From NCBI RefSeq assembly GCF_000511355.1, contig NC_023135.1, positions 3,002,371-3,066,370 on the forward strand: a stretch of DNA of 64,000 nucleotides, in the 5' to 3' direction. Made by a program: the position numbers and the translations under genes. The notes below the pieces were generated by a model. The model had not been told where the DNA came from and made no database searches. It was given only the letters and a program-made list of their open reading frames with translations. Positions 1-7,873 of the stretch are shown here, in pieces; position 1 is the stretch's first letter; every line of letters starts with the position of its first letter. This DNA is from Leisingera methylohalidivorans DSM 14336 (GTDB lineage Bacteria > Pseudomonadota > Alphaproteobacteria > Rhodobacterales > Rhodobacteraceae).

Positions 1-45
1 GCACGCGACCAAAGCCTCGAAATCCTTGAGCCAGATGATGTCCAA
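1..45 (-). CDS. LysR-family regulator, N-terminal fragment cut by the window edge
   Basis: Only about 15 codons are inside the window. Read on the minus strand from a TTG at 45 they give L/M-D-I-I-W-L-K-D-F-E-A-L-V-A-C, which resembles the opening of LysR-type regulators (typically MDLxWLxDFLALA). It lies just downstream of the peptide ABC transporter operon and in the same direction, so it may regulate or merely follow it. No ATG is available in this frame nearby, so the start codon is uncertain. The call rests on the N-terminal pattern alone. Confidence 0.45.
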   Translation of the reverse strand, partial: MDIIWLKDFEALVAC

Positions 46-59
46 CTGGGTGTCCCGTC

Positions 60-1103
60 TTAACCGGCGGCCACCGCATCCAGCCTGTCTTCCTGGACAG
101 CATGGCAGGCAACAAGGCTGCCATCGGGCTGGTGAATGGCTTTTGGCTGTTCACTCTTGCATCGTGCGTCCGCAAAGGCGCAGCGGCTTTGGAAGGGACA
201 GCCTTGCGGCAGATTGATCGGCGTCGGGATCTCACCCTTGAGGCGGATATGGTTCGGCCGGTCATCCTTCAGCTGCGGCACCGCGGACAGCAAGGCCCGA
301 GTATAAGGGTGTTTGGGGTTGGAGAACAACGTTGCCGTGTCCGCGACCTCACAAACCGACCCAAGGTAAAGCACCGCGACACGGGTGCCGAAGTGCTCTA
401 CCACGCTCAGATCGTGGGTGATGAACAGATAGGTCAGGCCGCGGCTTTCCTTGGCTTCCAGCATCAGATTCAGCACCTGCGCCTGGATCGACACGTCCAG
501 CGCGCTGATCGGCTCATCGGCGATAATGAATTCAGGGTCCACTGTCAGGGCGCGGGCAATGGCAATCCGCTGGCGCTGGCCGCCGGAGAATTCATGCGGG
601 TAGCGTTTGGCCCAGCTGGGATCGACACCGACTGACAGCATCACCTCGGTGACCTTGTCGCGCACCTCCGCCGCCGAGGCGGCGGGAAAGTGGTGGCGCA
701 CGGGTTCCTCCAGCGCCTGACGGATGGTCATGCGCGGATTGAGCGAGGCGTAGGGATTCTGAAAGATCATCTGGATCTTCTTGCGCAGGGGCTGCATGCC
801 GCTGCGCGACAAATTGTCGATCCGCTGGCCGTCATAATGGATTTCGCCTGCGGTGGGGGTCAGCAGACCGGCCACCAGCCGCGCCACTGTCGACTTGCCG
901 CAGCCCGACTCGCCGACCACACAAAGCGCCTCGCCGCGGCCCACTTCAAGCGAGACATTGTTCACCGCATGGACCGATCGGGTTTCCCGCACGATCTTGC
1001 CCTGTTTGAACTTAAGGGTTTCCAGAAAGCCCTGATCCAGGTCGAACTGTTTTGCCAGATTTCTGATTTCCAACAGCGGGCGGTCTGCCTTTGCATTCTT
1101 CAT
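60..1103 (-). CDS. Dipeptide/oligopeptide ABC transporter ATPase (DppF/OppF type)
   Basis: Second ATPase of a peptide/nickel-type (family 5) importer; it hydrolyses ATP at the cytoplasmic face with the partner ATPase encoded just upstream. Walker A GESGCGKST lies at residues 64-72, followed by the signature FSGGQRQR, Walker B FIIADEP and a C-terminal oligopeptide/dipeptide extension with the usual CPFQSRC cysteine cluster. At 347 residues it has normal family length. The start overlaps the stop of the preceding ATPase gene by 4 bp, so it is the last gene of a five-gene operon. The solute (di- or oligopeptide, or another family 5 ligand) cannot be told from this subunit. Confidence 0.93.
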   Translation of the reverse strand: MKNAKADRPLLEIRNLAKQFDLDQGFLETLKFKQGKIVRETRSVHAVNNVSLEVGRGEALCVVGESGCGKSTVARLVAGLLTPTAGEIHYDGQRIDNLSRSGMQPLRKKIQMIFQNPYASLNPRMTIRQALEEPVRHHFPAASAAEVRDKVTEVMLSVGVDPSWAKRYPHEFSGGQRQRIAIARALTVDPEFIIADEPISALDVSIQAQVLNLMLEAKESRGLTYLFITHDLSVVEHFGTRVAVLYLGSVCEVADTATLFSNPKHPYTRALLSAVPQLKDDRPNHIRLKGEIPTPINLPQGCPFQSRCAFADARCKSEQPKAIHQPDGSLVACHAVQEDRLDAVAAG

Positions 1104-2095
1104 GCCCGTGCCTCCTTATGGCCTTCATCGCTATGCAGGCGCTGCACCTCGTGGCAGGCCACTGCGACCTCGCCGTATTGCACGATGTCCGGCACCCGGC
1201 TGCGGCACAGGTCAGTGGCGTATTTGCAGCGCGGGTTGAAGGCGCAGCCGGTTGGGATACTGGTCAGCCCCGGCATATTGCCGGGGATCTGCTTCAACCG
1301 CTGGCCGGGCTCGGTCTGCTGCGGCAACGCGTTGATCAGCCCTTGGGTATAGGGGTGCTGCGGGTCGTTGATGATTTCCCGCGTGCGTCCCGCTTCGATA
1401 ATGCGGCCTGCATACATCACCAGCGTGCGCTCGGTCATCTGGCTGACCACGCCGAGGTCGTGGGTGATCAGGATCAGCCCCACCTGGTTCGACTGGCACA
1501 GCTCCAGCATCAGCTCCATGATATCGGCCTGAATGGTCACATCCAGCGCGGTCGTCGGCTCATCCGCGATGATCAGCTGCGGGTCCAGGAGCAGCGCAAT
1601 CGCGATGATGATCCGCTGCCGCATGCCGCCCGACAGCTCGTGCGGGTATTGTTCCAGACGTTCCTCCGGAGAGGGGATGTATACCTCGCGCAGCTTGACG
1701 ATGGCAATCTGGCGCGCTTCCTCGCGGCTCAGCTTGCGGTGCGCCATCAGGGTCTCAACCATCTGCTGGCCGATAGTCAGCACCGGGTTCAGGGTCACCA
1801 TCGGATCCTGAAAGATCATCGCCATGCGGTTGCCGCGCAGGGCGCGCAGGCGCTTGTCGCTCATCTGCACGACGTCTTCGCCATCGAACAGGATCTGGCC
1901 GTTGTCGATGAACCCCGGGCGGCTGAGCAGGTTCATCAGCGAAAACCCGGTGATCGATTTGCCGGCGCCGCTTTCGCCGACAATGCCCAGGCGTTCGCCC
2001 TTGGCCAGATCAAAGGAAATGCCGTTGAGGGCAGTGACCGTCTCGTCGCGCATGGCGAATTTCACGGTCAGGTCGCGAACGGAAAGAAGGCTCAT
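1100..2095 (-). CDS. Dipeptide/oligopeptide ABC transporter ATPase (DppD/OppD type)
   Basis: First ATPase of the peptide-type importer, 331 residues. Visible motifs are Walker A GESGAGKS near residue 40, signature LSGGMRQR, Walker B LIIADEP followed by TTALD, the switch histidine in LITHDLG, and the C-terminal oligopeptide-transport extension with GCAFNPRC. It sits 4 bp after the permease gene and overlaps the next ATPase gene by 4 bp, consistent with translational coupling and a heterodimeric ATPase pair. The family is clear; substrate range is not. Confidence 0.93.
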   Translation of the reverse strand: MSLLSVRDLTVKFAMRDETVTALNGISFDLAKGERLGIVGESGAGKSITGFSLMNLLSRPGFIDNGQILFDGEDVVQMSDKRLRALRGNRMAMIFQDPMVTLNPVLTIGQQMVETLMAHRKLSREEARQIAIVKLREVYIPSPEERLEQYPHELSGGMRQRIIIAIALLLDPQLIIADEPTTALDVTIQADIMELMLELCQSNQVGLILITHDLGVVSQMTERTLVMYAGRIIEAGRTREIINDPQHPYTQGLINALPQQTEPGQRLKQIPGNMPGLTSIPTGCAFNPRCKYATDLCRSRVPDIVQYGEVAVACHEVQRLHSDEGHKEARA

Positions 2096-2099
2096 CGCG

Positions 2100-3050
2100 T
2101 TACCCCTTGTAAAGTTTCGGGTTCAGGACGTCGCGCATCCAGTCGCCCAGAAGATTGATGACCAGCACCAGCACCACCAGCACCACGCCGGGAATGGCAG
2201 TGATCCACCAGCTGCCCGAGAAGATGTAGTCGAAGCCCGAGGAAATCAGCGAGCCCAGCGACGGCTGGCTCGGCGGCATGCCGAGGCCAAGGAAGCTGAG
2301 TGAAGCTTCGGAGATGATCGCATTGGCAACCTGCACGGTGGAGATCACAAAAATCGGCGACAGCGAATTCGGCAGGATGTGCCGCACCATGATCCGCATC
2401 GGGCCGAACCCCAGCACGCGGGCGCTGTCGACATATTCCTTTTTCTTTTCGGCCAGCACGGTGGCACGCACTGTACGGGCGTATTGCGGCCATTCCGCTA
2501 CGCCGATCACCGCGATCAGGAACACCACCGCATAGCGGTTGAAAGTGTCCGTCCCGAACATCGCCTGGGTCACCGCCAGAAAGATGATCGCCACCATAAG
2601 GGTGGAGAACGACAGCTGGATGTCCGCAAGCCGCATCAGCAGGCTGTCCAGGCGGCCGCCGACATAGCCCGCGATCAGGCCGATGGAGATACCAAGTAAC
2701 GCTTGCAGCGCAACCGCGCAGATGCCGATCAGCAGTGACAGGCGGGTGCCATACAGGATGGTGGACCACAGATCGCGGCCCTGGTCGTCGGTGCCCAGCA
2801 CAAACTCCGGCAGCGATCCGCTCACCCAGGCCGGCGGGTATTCGGAGTTCATGATGTCCATCTGCGCCGGATCATAGGGGTCATAGGGCGCGATCACTGG
2901 CGCCAGAAAGGCGGCCCCGGCAATCAGCAGGAAGATGATCATGCTGACCACCGCCACCGGATTGCGGCGGAAGCTGTAACCCATGTTGGAATTCCAGGCC
3001 TTGGCCCAGCGCGACGGATCGGGTTTCGGGGAAAGCGTTTCGATGCTCAT
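2100..3050 (-). CDS. Peptide-type ABC transporter permease (DppC type)
   Basis: Inner-membrane permease of 316 residues. It carries the N-terminal OppC-like segment (first membrane span near residues 32-55), the DppC hallmark YDPYDPAQMD and GTDDQGRDLWS motifs in the periplasmic loop, then a block of further hydrophobic spans containing the EAA loop that contacts the ATPases (ARVLGFGPMRIMVRHILPN). Its start overlaps the stop of the DppB-type permease by 4 bp. It pairs with that protein to form the translocation channel. Confidence 0.92.
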   Translation of the reverse strand: MSIETLSPKPDPSRWAKAWNSNMGYSFRRNPVAVVSMIIFLLIAGAAFLAPVIAPYDPYDPAQMDIMNSEYPPAWVSGSLPEFVLGTDDQGRDLWSTILYGTRLSLLIGICAVALQALLGISIGLIAGYVGGRLDSLLMRLADIQLSFSTLMVAIIFLAVTQAMFGTDTFNRYAVVFLIAVIGVAEWPQYARTVRATVLAEKKKEYVDSARVLGFGPMRIMVRHILPNSLSPIFVISTVQVANAIISEASLSFLGLGMPPSQPSLGSLISSGFDYIFSGSWWITAIPGVVLVVLVLVINLLGDWMRDVLNPKLYKG

Positions 3051-4027
3051 GCGCCCATCCTCGCAATATTCACGGTCGGGTTCACCAGTCCATAGATCAG
3101 ATCGACAATGGTGTTGGTGACCACAAAGATGAAACCGACAACAATCAGATAGGCCACGATCAGCGGGGTATCGACCCGGTTCACCGCCTCAAGGAACATG
3201 AACCCCATGCCCGGCCACTGGAATACCGTCTCGGTCAGGATGGTGTAGGCCACCATGGTGCCGATCTGCACGCCGCCCACGGTGATTACCGGCAGCAGCG
3301 TGTTTTTCAAAGCGTGGACAAAGTAGATCCGCCACGGGTTGATACCCTTGGCCTTGGCGTATTTCACGTATTCCGACTGCAGCACTTCCATCATCTCGGC
3401 CCGGATCAGGCGGACAAACAGCGGCAGCATGATCGAGGCCAGGGCGATCGATGGCAGAATGATGTGCAGCCAGCCGTCAGCCGTGGCAAAGTTGGTCTGC
3501 CAATAGCCCCAGACCTGCACAGTATCGCCGCGCCCGTAAGAAGGCAGCCAGCCGAATTCCACCGAGAACACAAAGATCATCAGAATGGCGGTCAGGAACA
3601 CCGGAATCGAAATGCCGATGATCGACAGGCCCATGATGATACGGCTCAGGATCGAATTGGGCTTGATCGCGGTATAGACGCCCAGCGGCACCGACAGGCC
3701 GACGATGATCAGCGTCGCGCCGAACACCAGCTCCAGCGTCGCCGGCAGCTTTTTCAGGATCACGTCCAGCGCCGGCTCCTTGAAGAAATAGGAGGTGCCC
3801 AGATCGCCCTGCAGCGCATTGCCCGCGAACCGCAGGTATTGCGTCACGAAGCTGTCGTTCAGCCCCAGCTCATCGCGCAGCTGCTGGCGCACTTCTTCCG
3901 AGACCGACTGCCCGACCAGCTCGCGCAGCGGGTCGCCCAGGTTGCCCTGGATGGCGAAGGCAATCAGCGAGATGACGAACATCACGGCAATCGCCTGAAT
4001 CACTCGCTTGGCGAGATAGGCAAACAT
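3047..4027 (-). CDS. Peptide-type ABC transporter permease (DppB type)
   Basis: Inner-membrane permease of 326 residues beginning with the usual DppB opening MFAYLAKRVIQAIAVMFVISLIAF, a membrane span at the extreme N-terminus. About six spans are visible, with an EAA-type loop (AKAKGINPWRIYFVHALKN). An AGGAAG ribosome-binding site lies directly upstream of the ATG. It is separated from the binding-protein gene by 145 bp that contain a strong stem-loop, and overlaps the DppC-type gene by 4 bp. The motif set is typical of the family 5 importer. Confidence 0.92.
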   Translation of the reverse strand: MFAYLAKRVIQAIAVMFVISLIAFAIQGNLGDPLRELVGQSVSEEVRQQLRDELGLNDSFVTQYLRFAGNALQGDLGTSYFFKEPALDVILKKLPATLELVFGATLIIVGLSVPLGVYTAIKPNSILSRIIMGLSIIGISIPVFLTAILMIFVFSVEFGWLPSYGRGDTVQVWGYWQTNFATADGWLHIILPSIALASIMLPLFVRLIRAEMMEVLQSEYVKYAKAKGINPWRIYFVHALKNTLLPVITVGGVQIGTMVAYTILTETVFQWPGMGFMFLEAVNRVDTPLIVAYLIVVGFIFVVTNTIVDLIYGLVNPTVNIARMGA

Positions 4028-4127
4028 CTTCCTGACCTTTGTAGAGTTTGGTTAAAGCGCAGGCCGCAATATCCAAGGAACTGCGGATCCTGCAAATTCA
4101 GCCTTGGCGGCCGCTTGTTATATCTGC

Positions 4128-4161
4128 GGCCCGGGCCGGCCGGAGGAGACCGGCCCGGGTC
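4128..4161 (-). terminator. Intercistronic stem-loop after the peptide-binding protein gene
   Basis: A 14-bp GC-rich stem (arms 4128-4141 and 4148-4161, with two wobble pairs) closes a 6-nt loop just after the binding-protein stop codon. On the gene strand no U-run follows, so it is not a textbook intrinsic terminator. In many ABC operons such a hairpin protects the binding-protein mRNA and lowers expression of downstream permease genes; that role is inferred here. Confidence 0.6.
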
Positions 4162-4172
4162 TTTTCAGTGGC

Positions 4173-5735
4173 TCAGCTGCCGGTTTCGACAACCAGGTCA
4201 CCGAAGTAGGGGAAGTTCAGCGCGTTCACGATCTCCGCCGCGTTCATGCCGGACTTGGCCCCCCAAGCCAGGTTCTGCCAGTGCAGCGGGATGAAGGCCG
4301 CCTCTTCGTACAGGATGCCTTCCAGCTTCTGCAGAAGCTCCGCACGCTTGGCCGGATCGGTTTCCGCGTTGGCTTCGTTCATCAGCTTGTCAGCTTCCTC
4401 ATTGCAATAGTTGCCGGAGTTATACTGGCCGTTGCCGGTTGCATCATCCGGGCAAGCGGTCAGGAACTGGTGGAAGTTGGCGGAGTCTTCAGTGTCCGCG
4501 TGCCAGCCGATCATCATCATGTCCGCCGCGCGCTCGTCGAACGCCGGCCAGTACTGCGCCTTGGGCATGGTCTGCAGGTCCACCTTGATGTTGATCTGCG
4601 CCAGCATCGAAGCCACGGCCTGGGCGATCTTGTCGTCGTTCACATAGCGGTTGTTCGGCGCCATCATGGTGATCGAGAAGCCGTCAGCATAGCCTGCCTC
4701 GGCCATCAGCGCCTTGGCTTTTTCCAGGTCAAAGCGCGGTGCGAACTCCTCGCTGTAGCCCAGATAGCCGGACGGGCTGGCCTGGCCGCCCACGGTGCCG
4801 AAGCCGCGCATGATGCGGTCAACGATGCCTGCATTGTTCACGGCATAGTCGATCGCCTTGCGGACGCGGGCGTCCTTGAAGGCCTCGACGCGCTCCTGGT
4901 TCATCTGGAAAGTGATGATCCGGGTGCCGGGCATGGTGATCAGGTCCACGCCTTCTGCTTCCTCGACACGCTTCAGGTCGGTCGGCGGCACCGGCGCGAT
5001 GAAGTCCACGTCACCGGACAGCAGGGCGGCCACGCGGGTCGGGTCTTCCTTGATCGGGGACAGCACGATCTTGTCGACATTGCCGCCGCTTTCGCTATCC
5101 CAGTAATCGGCATAGCGGTCGAACACCACGCGCACGCCCTGCTCACGCTCGGAGACAATGAAGGGGCCGGTGCCGGAGACATTGCGCGAGGCAAAGCTGT
5201 CGCCGTGCTTGACCACTTCAGCCTTCTCCTTGCCGTCGGCGGTGGTGCCAGAATAAAAGGCGCTGTCCATCGGGAAGATGTAGGTCGCGGTGTGCAAGAC
5301 CAGCGGATAAGGCTCCGAGGTCTTGAGGTCGAAAGTCATGTCATCCACGACTTCTACATCGGTGAAGGGGGCGAAGATGCCCTTGAAATCGTCACTTTGC
5401 TTGAGCCGGTCAAAGGTCCAGTCGACGTCATTCGCCGTCAGCGGGTTGCCGCTGTGGAAGGTGACGCCGCTGCGCAGCTTGAAGCGCATGGTGGTGCCAT
5501 CGATCTGCTCCCAGCTTTCAGCCAACCGCGGTTCGAACTGCAGGTCCTGGGTCCAGCGCACCAGCGGGTCAAAGACCATGTGCGACAGCTGCAGCGTGCC
5601 GCCGGACAGCTGTTCATGCGGATCCAATGAAACCGGGTCGGCGTCATAGGCAACGCGCACTGTGGTCTCGGCATAGGCAACCGGTGCCATCGCCACCACC
5701 GCAGCCGCCGCCAGGCTTCTGACAAATTTCGTCAT
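4173..5735 (-). CDS. Peptide-type ABC transporter substrate-binding protein
   Basis: Periplasmic solute-binding protein of 520 residues (SBP family 5, the DppA/OppA group). A Sec signal peptide is visible (MTKFVRSLAAAAVVAMAPVAYAETTV, likely cleaved after AYA). Family hallmarks follow: the VSLDPHEQLSG segment, the LAESWEQIDGTTMRFKLRSGVTFHSGNPLTANDV stretch seen in nearly all members (split here by family consensus), and SYLGYSEEFAPRFDLEKAKALMAEAGY. A GGGGAG ribosome-binding site lies 8 nt before the ATG. As first gene of the operon it is probably made in excess over the membrane parts, helped by the stem-loop behind it. Confidence 0.93.
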   Translation of the reverse strand: MTKFVRSLAAAAVVAMAPVAYAETTVRVAYDADPVSLDPHEQLSGGTLQLSHMVFDPLVRWTQDLQFEPRLAESWEQIDGTTMRFKLRSGVTFHSGNPLTANDVDWTFDRLKQSDDFKGIFAPFTDVEVVDDMTFDLKTSEPYPLVLHTATYIFPMDSAFYSGTTADGKEKAEVVKHGDSFASRNVSGTGPFIVSEREQGVRVVFDRYADYWDSESGGNVDKIVLSPIKEDPTRVAALLSGDVDFIAPVPPTDLKRVEEAEGVDLITMPGTRIITFQMNQERVEAFKDARVRKAIDYAVNNAGIVDRIMRGFGTVGGQASPSGYLGYSEEFAPRFDLEKAKALMAEAGYADGFSITMMAPNNRYVNDDKIAQAVASMLAQINIKVDLQTMPKAQYWPAFDERAADMMMIGWHADTEDSANFHQFLTACPDDATGNGQYNSGNYCNEEADKLMNEANAETDPAKRAELLQKLEGILYEEAAFIPLHWQNLAWGAKSGMNAAEIVNALNFPYFGDLVVETGS

Positions 5736-6324
5736 TAGGCATACTCCCCTGTGATTATGGCGTGAACGCTATCTGCTGGCGCGGCAGCTGTGAAATGCCG
5801 AAATCGCATAGGGTATGCAGCACGCACATTGGAGCTATGCGCAACCGCAATCTGTGTTCGTTTACAAACGCTTATGGGCGGCACTCTGGCGAAGGCGGAG
5901 GTGGCCCGAATACTGCCGGGGCCGGTTTGCAGTGAATCATGGGTAATATCACCCCGGAAATATACAGCCCGAACTAGCGCACCCCGGCTTGAGAGATCCG
6001 GATTTGCTGACAGCGCTGCGTACTGATTAACCGGTCAGGAGCTCACCGGCGGGTCTCATCGGCGCGCAACTGCTCTGATCCACGCTTCGGGCACCGGAGC
6101 ATGAGCGCGGAGCGAGACATCCGGAACACGGGGTGCGGACCATGCTTTTTTAGAGCAGACCAGAAGACTGCCAAGTTTATGAATGGCCAGTCTTTCGGTC
6201 TATTTCGGAGCACGGCACTGATACCGCACTGTTTGGTCCCTGAAAAAATTTTCAAACCCAGCCCTTGAATTTCAGGACCGATCGGTACACTTAATGTGCA
6301 TCATTGACAGATCGGTAAATAAAC
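5736..6324. promoter_or_regulatory. 589-bp regulatory gap with a 13-bp palindrome and weak reading frames
   Basis: This gap separates the peptide transporter from the NTF2-like gene and should hold both promoters. A perfect small palindrome GCATA-GGG-TATGC at 5806-5818 lies about 70 bp upstream of the transporter start and could be an operator. Short frames (5790-6026 plus, 6043-6255 minus) show no family features or convincing ribosome-binding site and are not called. The 3' end carries the TetR-type palindromes listed separately. Confidence 0.4.
6277..6316 (+). promoter_or_regulatory. Two TetR-type palindromes before the NTF2-like gene
   Basis: ACCGATCGGT at 6277-6286 is a perfect 10-bp palindrome, and ACAGATCGGT at 6307-6316 is a near copy exactly 30 bp further on, ending 8 bp before the ATG. 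Sequences of the form ACCGATCGGT are typical operators of TetR/AcrR-family repressors. Binding here would block translation-proximal transcription of the next gene. No TetR gene lies in the window, so the regulator would be encoded elsewhere. Confidence 0.55.
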
Positions 6325-6798
6325 ATGACAGAAGCCCCCCGCCCCCCGCTGCCGCCCTTCACCCGCGAAACCGCAATTGCCAAGGTCCGTGCCGCCGAGG
6401 ATGGCTGGAACAGCCGCAACCCCGAGGCCGTCGCGCAAGCCTACACTCTGGACACCGAATGGCGTAACCGCACCGATTTCCCCCAGGGCCGCGATGCAGT
6501 TCAGGCGTTCCTGGCCGGCAAATGGGACCGGGAGCTGGAATACCGGCTGATCAAGGAGCTCTGGGCCTATGACGGCAACCGTATTGCCGTGCGCTACGCC
6601 TACGAATGGCACGATGCATCCGGCCAGTGGCACCGCTCCTACGGCAACGAGAATTGGGAGTTCGCCGAAGACGGCCGCATGGCGCACCGCTTTGCCTCGA
6701 TCAACGACTTGAAAATCAACCAGGAAGACCGCCTGTTCCACTGGCCGCAAGGCCCGCGCCCGGCCGATCACCCAGGTCTCAGCGATCTCGGCCTCTGA
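6325..6798 (+). CDS. Nuclear transport factor 2-like (DUF1348/SnoaL-type) protein
   Basis: A cytoplasmic protein of 157 residues with the compact alpha+beta NTF2-like pattern: an N-terminal helix ([27 protein letters not shown]), a TEWRNR strand, and the string of long strands [27 protein letters not shown] and [16 protein letters not shown] typical of DUF1348 proteins. The enzymatic activity of this family is not established. It stands alone on the plus strand and converges with the GlxA-type regulator gene. The two TetR-like palindromes upstream suggest it is induced by a small molecule. Confidence 0.8.
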   Translation: MTEAPRPPLPPFTRETAIAKVRAAEDGWNSRNPEAVAQAYTLDTEWRNRTDFPQGRDAVQAFLAGKWDRELEYRLIKELWAYDGNRIAVRYAYEWHDASGQWHRSYGNENWEFAEDGRMAHRFASINDLKINQEDRLFHWPQGPRPADHPGLSDLGL

Positions 6799-6821
6799 TC
6801 GAAAGAGGGACACCGGAATAT

Positions 6822-6855
6822 GCCCTGCCGGATACGTCTCCGTGCCCGGCAAGGC
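6822..6855. terminator. Hairpin between convergent genes
   Basis: Arms at 6822-6831 and 6846-6855 pair over 10 positions with one mismatch around a 14-nt loop, in the gap between two convergent genes. There is no T-run on either side, so termination efficiency is uncertain; it may act as a two-way 3' end. Confidence 0.4.
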
Positions 6856-6867
6856 AAAGAACGATGG

Positions 6868-7851
6868 TTAAAACGGCCGTTCCTGATGCGGTGATTTGCC
6901 GAAATACCGGCGGTAGACTTTGGCGAAGTGGGTCTGGCTGTTGAAGCCGGACGCCAGCGCCACATCGATGATCCGCAAATTGGTCTGCAATAGCAGGCTG
7001 CGCGCATAACCCAGCCGCAGTTTGGTGTAATAGACCTTGGGTGTGGTTTGCAGATACTTGGAGAAAAGCCGCTCCAGCTGGCGCACCGACAGGCCAACCA
7101 GATCTGAGATGCCGCCCGGCGTCAGCGGCTCCTCCAGGTTGCTGCGCATCAGGCTGAGCGCGGCAGCGAGTTTTTCATGCCGGACGCCAGTCCGGCCATA
7201 TTCGGAAACCGTCTGATCCTGATTGCCCTTGCGCGCCGAGGAACAGACCATCAGATCCGCCGCTCCCGTCGCCACGGCCGCCCCGTGATGATCCGAGATC
7301 AGGTTCAGCATCATGTCGGTGGTGGCGGTGCCGCCGGCGCAGGTGATCAGCTTGCCGTCCATAGTGAACAGCGAGTTTTCCACTTCCACGTCCGGATGCG
7401 CCTCGGCAAGAACGGCCCGCAGCACCCAGTGGGCCGAAACCCGGCGCCCCGTCAGCAGTCCCGAGCGCGCCAGCGCCAGAACACCGCCGCCCAGCGCCCC
7501 TAGAGCAGCCCCCATGCGTTGCGCTTTGCGCAGCCAGCCCAGAACCTTGAGCGAGCCCCCCGGTTCCTGCCCCTGGCCGCCGCAAACAAAGATCATATCC
7601 CCGCGCGTCAGGTCCGGCAGGCTGCCGTCCACTGCCACGCCGAGCCCGTTCGGGGCGGTGACGGGCAGGCCGTCTTCGCTGACCACGCGCCAGTTATAGC
7701 GCGTGGTCCCGTCATGTTTGTTGGCCGCCTCCAGCGCTGCCACCGCGCTGGACAGATCCAACGGCGAGAAGGTTGGCAGCAGCAGGAAGATGCAGCGGCG
7801 GGCCGGAACGGCCTGCACCGCCTCGGGGAGCGCCCGCATGGGTTTGGTCAT
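6868..7851 (-). CDS. GlxA-type AraC-family transcriptional regulator
   Basis: A 327-residue protein with an N-terminal DJ-1/PfpI amidotransferase-like domain (from CIFLLLPTFSPLDLSSAV) and a C-terminal AraC double helix-turn-helix (LSVRQLERLFSKYLQTTPKVYYTK, then RIIDVALASGFNSQTHFAKVYRRYFGKSP). GbdR of Pseudomonas, which controls glycine betaine and dimethylglycine breakdown, has this same architecture, and the gene lies 22 bp after a dimethylglycine-dehydrogenase-like gene, so a GbdR-like role is likely but inferred. The ATG at 7851 was chosen over a longer frame because residues before it are an antisense-like Arg-rich stretch overlapping the upstream gene. Confidence 0.85.
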   Translation of the reverse strand: MTKPMRALPEAVQAVPARRCIFLLLPTFSPLDLSSAVAALEAANKHDGTTRYNWRVVSEDGLPVTAPNGLGVAVDGSLPDLTRGDMIFVCGGQGQEPGGSLKVLGWLRKAQRMGAALGALGGGVLALARSGLLTGRRVSAHWVLRAVLAEAHPDVEVENSLFTMDGKLITCAGGTATTDMMLNLISDHHGAAVATGAADLMVCSSARKGNQDQTVSEYGRTGVRHEKLAAALSLMRSNLEEPLTPGGISDLVGLSVRQLERLFSKYLQTTPKVYYTKLRLGYARSLLLQTNLRIIDVALASGFNSQTHFAKVYRRYFGKSPHQERPF

Positions 7852-7873
7852 GATATCCGCTCCCCTGTGCTGA

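Noticed and set aside
4104..5630. 508-codon plus-strand frame opposite the peptide-binding protein gene
   Set aside because: Antisense shadow; no recognisable domain, while the minus strand encodes a complete family 5 binding protein.
6043..6255. 70-codon minus-strand frame in the gap before the NTF2-like gene
   Set aside because: No ribosome-binding site, no domain, and Arg/Ser-rich composition; may be a relic but cannot be supported.
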